This document shows positions 57,129-64,000 of a stretch of DNA of 64,000 bases, one piece after another. Made by a program: the position numbers and the translations under genes. The notes under the pieces were generated by a model. It was not told where the DNA came from, did not search any database, and worked only from the letters and a program-made list of their open reading frames with translations. The stretch's first letter is position 1. Every line of letters begins with the position of its first letter. This stretch comes from Sporobolomyces roseus (Eukaryota > Basidiomycota > Microbotryomycetes > Sporidiobolales > Sporidiobolaceae): the NCBI GenBank assembly GCA_016617785.1, contig JADILM010000001.1, positions 2,914,001 to 2,978,000 of the forward strand, written 5' to 3'.

Positions 57129-59101
57129 ATGTCTTTCCGTGCGCTTGATCTCGTCAAGCCTTTCCTGTCAATCTTACCAGAGGTGTCGGCGCCAGATCGA
57201 AAGGTTAGTTTCAATTCCTCGAAATTCTATAACTCCTAAGCTCCTCTCGCTCACGAGACTGACTATTCCCTGTTCGTAACAGATCCCATTCAACACCAAA
57301 GTAAGTTTCTAGCATTGTCAGATCGAAGGAAGCGTTAGTCACGTCTGTTCGAATTGATCACTCACCACGTCTCGTTTCTTCGACTTCTAGGTTGGATGGA
57401 CAGCAATCACTCTCTTGATCTTCTTAGTATGCTCTCAAATCCCACTGTACGGTATCGTGTCCTCGGATTCCTCCGGTAAGTTCCTCCTTTCTATCTTCCC
57501 ACCTCCCTCTGAATTCGCAAGAACGAGAGCTGATCCTTCCATCCGCTCATTAGATCCTCTGTATTGGATGCGAGTGATCCTTGCGTCGAATCGAGGTACA
57601 TTGATGGAGTTGGGTATCACGCCAATCATCACTTCAGGAATGATTATTCAACTTCTTCAAGGTGCTGGTTTGATCGATGTCGATTTCACTTTGAAGGAGG
57701 ACAGGGCTCTATTCGGTGGTGCTCAGAAGCGTACGTTCCTGCATCCGTCTAGCTTCTCGCACGAACTAAGCTAGACGAGCGGTGTTGATCTACAGTTCTC
57801 GCTCTCCTCATCTCCTTCGGACAAGCTACCGTCTACGTTCTCACCGGTCTCTACGGACAACCTTCCGATCTCGGAGCCGGTGTCTGTCTCCTCCTCATCC
57901 TCCAACTCATCGTCGCCGCCTTGATCGTCATCCTCCTCGACGAACTCCTTCAAAAAGGTTACGGACTCGGATCAGGAATCAACTTGTTCATCGCGACCAA
58001 CATCTGCGAGTCGATCATGTGGAAGGCCTTCTCTCCTACCACCGTCAACACTGGACGAGGACCCGAATTTGAAGGTGCTCTCATCGCCCTCTTCCACCTC
58101 CTCTTCACCTGGAACGACAAATCTCGAGCACTCAAGGAAGCTTTCTACCGTGAACGACTTCCCAACGTCATGAACCTCGTCGCTACTGTCGCCGTCTTCG
58201 CCCTCGTCATCTACCTCCAAGGATTCCGAATCGAGATCCCTGTCAAGAGTAACCGATTCAGAGGTCAACGTGGTACTTACCCCGTCAAGCTCTTCTACAC
58301 TTCCAACATGCCGTGAGTACACGCTTTGACTGTCTTCCAATGAGTCTAACTCACCGAATCCGAGATAATTCAGTATCATGCTCGAATCTGCTCTCACTTC
58401 AAACGTCTTCATCGTTTCTCAAATGCTCTTCAACCGATTCCCCGAAAACATGTTTGTTCGCCTCATAGGTACTTGGGAGGTAAGCCGTCATCCTTCTCTT
58501 ATTCTTACTCTTTCCTCCCACTCACCTCAAATATCTTCGGAAAATAGCCTATGGCAGATTCGGCTCAATTGATCGCCAAATCCGGAGTAGCGTACTACAT
58601 GTCACCTCCTCACACTCTCAAAGAAGTCGTCACCGATCCCATTCACACGGCGATCTACATCGCATTCATGCTTTCCGCCTGTGCACTCTTCTCGAAAACT
58701 TGGATCGAAATCTCTGGATCGGGACCTCGGGACGTAGCAAGACAGTTGAAGGATCAACAGATGGTCATCGCTGGACATAGGGAAGGATCGATGTACAAGG
58801 AGTTGAAGCGAGTTATTCCTACGGCTGCTATCTTTGGTGGAGCTGTTATTGGATTGTTGTCAGTTGCGGCGGATCTCGTTGGTGCTCTTGGATCTGGAAC
58901 TGGTACGTCAAACTCTCTCCCTCGTGTCATCCGCTTCATGAACGAGCACTTTACCCTCGAATCTCGGATCATCTCGCTAACTTCTTTTCTCACTCCGAAA
59001 CAGGTATCCTCCTTTGCGTCACCATCATCTTCTCATACTTCGAAACAGCACTCAAGGAGACGACTCCAGGACTCGCTGACACTTTCGGAGATCTCCTCTA
59101 A
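57129..59101 (+). CDS. SEC61: Protein translocation channel subunit SEC61 alpha
   Basis: A multi-exon gene encoding about 475 residues with ten membrane helices; it forms the ER translocon pore. The start [20 protein letters not shown] is the usual N-terminus. Other signatures are [20 protein letters not shown], the plug and pore region [20 protein letters not shown] and [52 protein letters not shown], the cytosolic loop with [80 protein letters not shown] and [20 protein letters not shown]. The length and order match fungal SEC61 throughout. The second coding exon is tiny, inside the IPFNTK segment. Confidence 0.97.
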
Positions 59102-59463
59102 ACATACCTTCTCTCGTTCGCATCGTTTTTCGAATTTCCTCCTTATATAAATCGATTGGAAAGGAGCGGAGTTCACGTCGAGGTGCTCATCGATCATACA
59201 TTTCTTGGAGCAGTGGTAGTAGATAGTTAGCTGAAGGAAGTAGCGGTTTAATGCAACAAAAAAGCAGTCAATTTTTACGAATCATTAAGCATTTCTTCTC
59301 TTTCTCGTCTTGATTCTCGTTTCTCTCGCGTGAGGACCATTTCTAAGAGCGAGTCTCGGATTTGCGACGTGCTTGACGAATGCGACTGCAATCGAGAGAA
59401 GTATACTCGTTCAAACCCCGAGTCGCGAATCTTGACTTTTAACATCTACTTCAAAACTTTCAA
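59102..59463. other. Intergenic region between SEC61 and VPS53
   Basis: About 360 bp, both genes on the plus strand. It contains the SEC61 3' flank and the VPS53 promoter. Nothing else is seen. Confidence 0.5.
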
Positions 59464-62400
59464 ATGGCCACTCCAACGATAGCTTTACCAGCTGCTCCAC
59501 CTCCAGACCCAGCAGAACCGCTACCCGAGCTACCGCCAGAGCTACTACTCGCTTTCCTACAGACGCAACATCAATCTGATGAGACTCGAGAAAGAGACGC
59601 ACTCGAAGCATTCGCACTGGGAGGAGCGGGTCAAGGAGGGGTCCTGCTGGAAGATATACTGAATGAGCTACTTCCTGATGGTGAGCAAGATCTTCTCAGG
59701 TCATAGAAGAGGAGAGAAGAGCTGATGATTTAGTGGGGGTATGGGCAACAGAGCTCTCGCTCAATCAGGCTTCACTGGTATCGCTGTTACTGAGGAATAA
59801 GATTCAAACTATCAGAATGGAGATTGAAGCGCTGACGGAGATGTTGGAAAACGATCAAGATCCGGTCAAAATGGGAGAAATTCAGGAATTGATTGGAGTG
59901 AGCCCCTTTGCCGCCTCGCTCAGCGATACCCGCTGACATGTAGTGTGTTTGAAGGAGCTATTGAGTCAAGTGACGGCGATTCGAGATGCTGCGACCGAGA
60001 GTGAAGTCGTCGTTCGCGATATTACCAGAGATATTCAATCTCTCGACCTCGCTAAACGCAATCTGGTAGCGAGCATGAACGCTCTCAAGCGATTCCAGAT
60101 GCTCGGTAGGTCTGACTTCCATCCTACTCATCGAAGCGAGCTTACCCCTTTTGCTCGAACCAGTGAACGCTTTCGATCAACTCACGAAACTGGCCAAATC
60201 TCGTCAATACCGCGAGACTGCTCAAGCTCTCGGTGCAGTCAAGCAGCTCTCGTCGTTCTTCAAGACCTTCTCGAGTGTCGAACGGATAGCGGCAGTCAGT
60301 AGAGGGGTGTTCGAGGTCCAGAGCGTTCTCAAGGCCCAAGTGATGAGGGATTTCGAAGAAGCGTGCGTCCCCTTTTCACCTTCTTCGTCTCGACGTTGAT
60401 CGCTTACAACATGAGTCTCTAGGTTCTCGAGTGAAGCCACTCGCGCTGCGATGACGGCTCAATTGACAGATGCTTGTTTGGTCGTAGACGCTCTCGGAGA
60501 CGATGCGAAGTGAGTCTTGACCTCCGCCCTGCTCACGCCCACTATGATCTGATCCTTTCGCAAACCACAGGGACGATCTGCTGCGATGGTACTCCTTGCT
60601 ACTGTTGAGAGATTATCGACGGATATTCGGGTCGACTTCAGAAGCAGGTCAACTCGACAACATCTCTCGAAGATTCGCTTGGTTCAGACGAATACTGAAG
60701 TCTCATGAGGATGAGAATGGAGCGCTATTTCCTTCGAGCTGGAATGTCGGAGCTGTGTTGACAGGGTCATTCAGCGAAGTTACAAAGTGCGTTTTCTTTT
60801 GAGGTTTGTCAAGCGTGACCTGGGCTTACGCTCGCTCGCTACAGGAACGATCTCAAGAGTGTGTTATCGAAGTCATCCTCAACTCTCGACGTCAACCTAC
60901 TACTCGAATCGATCGCTCAGACTACCGAATTCGAACGAGAAATGGGAAGAAAGTACTCGATGTCGGTAAGTCAATTTTTCACTCAATTTCTTGCTCGAGC
61001 TGAGTAATCTGTCTGTATAGTTCGAGAGCATTCTAGCGCTCTCTGCGATCAAGTACGGAGGAAAGGATGCTACTCTTCCCATTACGAGCGTTTTCGAAGC
61101 GTATCTCGGGATCTTTGTCGACGCACAAGACAAGTGAGTCTCCTTGCAACCCTCTCAAGCGTACAGACTAATGATGATGCCTCCTACAGCACTCTCTCGG
61201 AAATGATTCAGACCTTCACCTCTTCCCGGATCTCGAGTTCACCTTCCGACAACCCTTCCGCCGTCCTTCCCTCCTCTACCGAACTCTTCTACTTCTACCG
61301 CGAAGCTTTGGATCGATGTGCCAAGCTCTCCGTCGGTCAACCTCTACTCGACCTTTGCAAGGTGTATCGAAAATGGCTCAAAACGTACGCCGAAGACGTC
61401 CTCGGTGCAGCTCTCATCAAATACGATCGACGGTCGACTGAAGGACGACCAAACCTACAAGAGCTACAAACTGCTTGTCTCGTGCTCAATACCGGTGAAT
61501 ACTGTCTTGAAACTGCATCTCAGGTGAGTTGACATTGTTCATCTTTTTCTCAAGCAATCTCGCTGATCGCTCTGAAATCTCGGTAGCTCGAGGAACGACT
61601 ACAAGAGAAGATCAATCCGGAGCTCAAGGACCGAGTATCCCTTGAAGCTGAGAAGGATCTCTTCACCGGAACGATCTCTGCTGCACTTCTCGCAATTCTT
61701 CGAGAACTCGAGCTCACGGTCGAAGTTCCCTTCAATACCATGGCTCGAAGCCCATGGAAGGATCTGGAGTTTGTTAGTGGTGAGAGCGACTACGTGGGAG
61801 AACTAGCACGAGCTTGCGTGACGGTCGTTGGGATCGTTCGAGAAGGAGTCGAACAAAAGAAGTATGTCAGGAGTACTTGCGACAAGATTGTCGGGTGAGC
61901 TCCTCTTCCACTCTTACATTGCCTTGACTTGTATGTTGACCTCGTGATGGATCCAGTCTCGTGCTCGCCAAGTTCTTGCAAACGATTGTTCGATGTCGAC
62001 CCATTCCGCAGATTGGTGCTGAACAAGTGAGCTATTTCCTTTCCTCCTTTCTACGCGCGAGTTGCTGAGACTCGATTCTGTTGTAGCTGCTGCTCGACCT
62101 GCAAGGTCTCAAGCATTGCTTGATGCATCTCGTGCTCGCTCCCGGCGATTCCGCACCTATTCCTACTTCGTCAGTTCTTCATGCTTTCCTCTCCTGATCT
62201 CAAGCTGACGGCATTTTCTTCAGGTACTCACGATACGTATCACGTTCGACTCAACGGGTCGATACCATCCTCAAGGTGATTATGGTCAACGAGGAGCCCG
62301 CCGATGATTTCGTCCGACATTACCTTCTCCTGATTCCCTGCCAATCATTCTCGGACTTTCAGAAAGCTCTCGACCTCAAGGTATGTCTTTGTTGAAACGC

Positions 62401-62813
62401 TCTACTCGGCGTTCGAAGCTGATCCGATTCGTTGCAACTTTTCGCAGGGAGTTCGAAGAGCAGATCAAAACAATCTCCTCGACCTGTTCCTCGCTCGTAC
62501 CTCGACAGCTTCCGGTCTCACCGATACTTCCTTCCTCACTCAGCTCGACATGGATCCTTCTTCGCAATCCCTCACATCTCCCTCTGCATCTGGCCTCAAC
62601 TCGCCTCTCGCACCGAACAACCTTTCATTGTTCAGCGGTTTCAGCTCGGCAGCGACGACGACCCTTTCTGGACTACCTACGAACACTCTGAGTCGAGACG
62701 CGAGTCGGTCTGGTACTCCAGCTTTCGGTGGACAACGCGGAGAAGGTGAAAAAGGATTCTCTCGTTTCGGTGCATTTTCCTCTCGTTTGTTCCGAAAGGA
62801 CACTTCTTCGTAG
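59464..62813 (+). CDS. VPS53: GARP/EARP tethering complex subunit VPS53
   Basis: A gene with more than ten exons and about 850 residues. VPS53 is part of the GARP complex that tethers endosome-derived vesicles at the trans-Golgi. The N-terminal coiled-coil region matches the family: LLRNKIQTIRMEIEALTEML, LLSQVTAIRDAATESEVVVR, DITRDIQSLDLAKRNLVASM and NALKRFQMLVNAFDQLTKLA, followed by RQYRETAQALGAVKQLSSFF. The middle has DDLLRWYSLLLLRDYRRIFG and LDNISRRFAWFRRILKSHED. The C-terminal part has LFYFYREALDRCAKLSVGQP, ACLVLNTGEYCLETASQLEE, RYVSRSTQRVDTILKVIMVN and EPADDFVRHYLLLIPCQSFS. The final 90 residues are Ser/Gly/Pro-rich and fungus-specific. The unusually long list of small exons follows the local gene style. 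Confidence 0.92.
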
Positions 62814-62935
62814 TAATGTATAGACGCTGGTTTTTGTTGTACTATGCAGTAGTAGTTGGGCGTAAATGTTGAAACATTTCCAATAATTTAGCTCTTTCCC
62901 CTTTTCGACCGGTGACCCTCTCTCTTTCGACCACA

Positions 62936-63604
62936 ATGCTTCGACTATCTGTTCTCTTCGCTCTACTACTGCTGGGTGTCTGTGTACGATCACAGACCGC
63001 AGCCCCCTTCCCCCCCTTAGTCTGTGAGTCTCGAAATCACTCGAATCGGCGAACTTTCGGATTCACCTCCACTAACGAATATCTCCCTCGACGCAGACAC
63101 TTATGATGGCCAATCCGCACCATCTTCAGTAGTTGAGGCTATCTCAACAGCTGCCGAACCCTACAACTCGATTCTGGCTGCAACTGCAAGCGATACGGCG
63201 ACTGGTTTAGTCGGGGCGTTCCCTACGACGGCCACCATTGCTGATACGAACAGCCCAGTCGCCGCGACGACACGAGATATCTTCAGCTCTGGAAACCCGT
63301 GAGCCTCGCTTTCTGATTGTGCCGAGAGTTTCGCAACTAACATCCAAATTTCGACTTTTCTCCTTTCGTCCTCCTCTTCCGACCCTTTCTTCGTCCCTAT
63401 GTCAGTGGAGAGGTACTATCATCGAACACACGAGCGCCATACACAAAGATCGGAGCCGTAGCGACGGTGTTCTCGTCCACACCAACTCCATCATCGACTA
63501 CTGGGACTTCGGGATCTGCGAGATTGGAATACCCGTCGAGGGTGTTGGTGGGTTCTTGTTTGGCAATGCTGGGAGGAGTCGCTGCGGGGGCTATGTTACT
63601 GTGA
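62936..63604 (+). CDS. Small GPI-anchored cell-surface protein, Ser/Thr/Ala-rich
   Basis: Three exons (62936 to about 63022, about 63098-63298, about 63411-63604) encode about 160 residues. A clear signal peptide, MLRLSVLFALLLLGVCVRSQ, opens the protein. The mature part is Ser/Thr/Ala-rich (SVVEAISTAAEPYNSILAAT, TTATIADTNSPVAATT), suggesting O-mannosylation. The C-terminus ends with a Gly/Ser region followed by a hydrophobic tail (LVGSCLAMLGGVAAGAMLL), the layout of a GPI-attachment signal. The likely omega site is among the small residues of the TTGTSGSAR stretch. I do not recognise a domain; it is probably a wall or plasma-membrane mannoprotein. Confidence 0.72.
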
Positions 63605-64000
63605 GGAGGCAGTGGAGAGCTCATGTCATATCCATATTTTCTGTATCCTTCTTGTCGTATCTTCGTAATATCCAAGCAGTGTTCCCTCTAACCCCGTCGT
63701 TAATGCTGTACCCGGACAATGTCAGGCAACTAAGTTAAGGTTGTGTAACGGCACAGGTGACGGCATTTGAAAGCCTTCGAATGAAAGAAAGAAGTCAGCG
63801 AAGCTCTCTCTGTGAGCTCAAATAACGCTTCTACTGCTGCAGTTCGCAACGTTCAGCAAAGTCGAAGAATTGGCACTCCAATTGAGATGCTTGCGAGACC
63901 TTCCGGGGCTTGTGACGAGGAGGAGGAGCCATTCTTGCGAAGTGAGATTTCGTGTGAGGGTGCTACGTGAGCAGCGATAGGTGCCGACAGCGAATACTTC
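63605..64000. other. Gene-free end of the window
   Basis: About 400 bp after the GPI-anchored protein gene. It holds its 3' flank; I see no start of another gene before the window ends. Confidence 0.45.

Noticed and set aside
56668..57279. A 203-residue plus-strand frame upstream of SEC61
   Set aside because: It runs across the well-supported SEC61 start in another frame and has no recognisable motif.

Overview
The window is nuclear DNA of a basidiomycete fungus, probably from the Pucciniomycotina (for example a Microbotryomycetes yeast); the phylum is well supported, the placement below it is a guess. The evidence is dense short spliceosomal introns (mostly about 50-90 bp, usually GTNNGN...CTNAC...YAG), tightly packed genes on both strands, orthologues of conserved eukaryotic proteins, and two families typical of basidiomycetes (a DUF6533 membrane protein and a CPL1/PriA-like cysteine-rich protein). 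No rRNA, tRNA, CRISPR array, transposase, reverse transcriptase or viral gene was recognised.

Layout. 0.1-5.3 kb: a large, mostly disordered protein of unknown function and a metallo-beta-lactamase-fold hydrolase. 5.8-8.3 kb: a tandem pair of paralogues of an unrecognised family. 8.9-13.8 kb (minus): histone chaperone CHZ1, sterol 14-alpha demethylase CYP51/ERG11, and MICOS subunit MIC10 with an unusual tail. 13.9-19.2 kb (plus): a MED27-like Mediator subunit, a 2-oxoglutarate/Fe(II) dioxygenase and an arabinokinase-N-terminus-like glycosyltransferase. 19.4-22.5 kb (minus): acyl-CoA-binding protein and an F-box protein. 22.6-28.8 kb (plus): an OCRL-type inositol 5-phosphatase with ASH and RhoGAP domains, and a DUF6533 seven-TM-like protein. 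29.5-32.4 kb (minus): DDX47/RRP3 RNA helicase and a DUF4202-like protein. 32.7-34.3 kb: fibrillarin. 34.9-43.0 kb (minus): three related MYND zinc-finger genes, one intact, one with an in-frame stop and one ending just after the finger. 43.7-47.3 kb (minus): a CPL1-like protein and the PITSLRE kinase CDK11. 47.6-50.7 kb (minus): two genes of another unrecognised paralogous family. 50.9-52.9 kb (minus): Beclin 1/ATG6. 53.0-63.6 kb (plus): MED14, SEC61 alpha, VPS53 and a GPI-anchored surface protein.

Most genes are core cellular functions: Mediator (MED14 and MED27-like), ribosome biogenesis (fibrillarin and DDX47), membrane traffic and lipid signalling (SEC61, VPS53, OCRL-like, ATG6), sterol synthesis and mitochondrial cristae. 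They are not an operon, but several pairs share very short divergent promoters. The novelty lies in three local paralogue groups with no recognisable relatives outside the window: the tandem pair at 5.8-8.3 kb, the MYND cluster at 34.9-43.0 kb and the pair at 47.6-50.7 kb.

Exon boundaries were inferred by eye from splice signals, reading-frame continuity and family similarity. For CHZ1, CYP51, MIC10, the hydrolase, both tandem paralogues, the MED27-like gene, the dioxygenase, the glycosyltransferase, ACBP, the DUF4202-like gene and the short MYND paralogue the exon lengths sum to whole codons. Elsewhere the outer coordinates are firmer than the inner ones.
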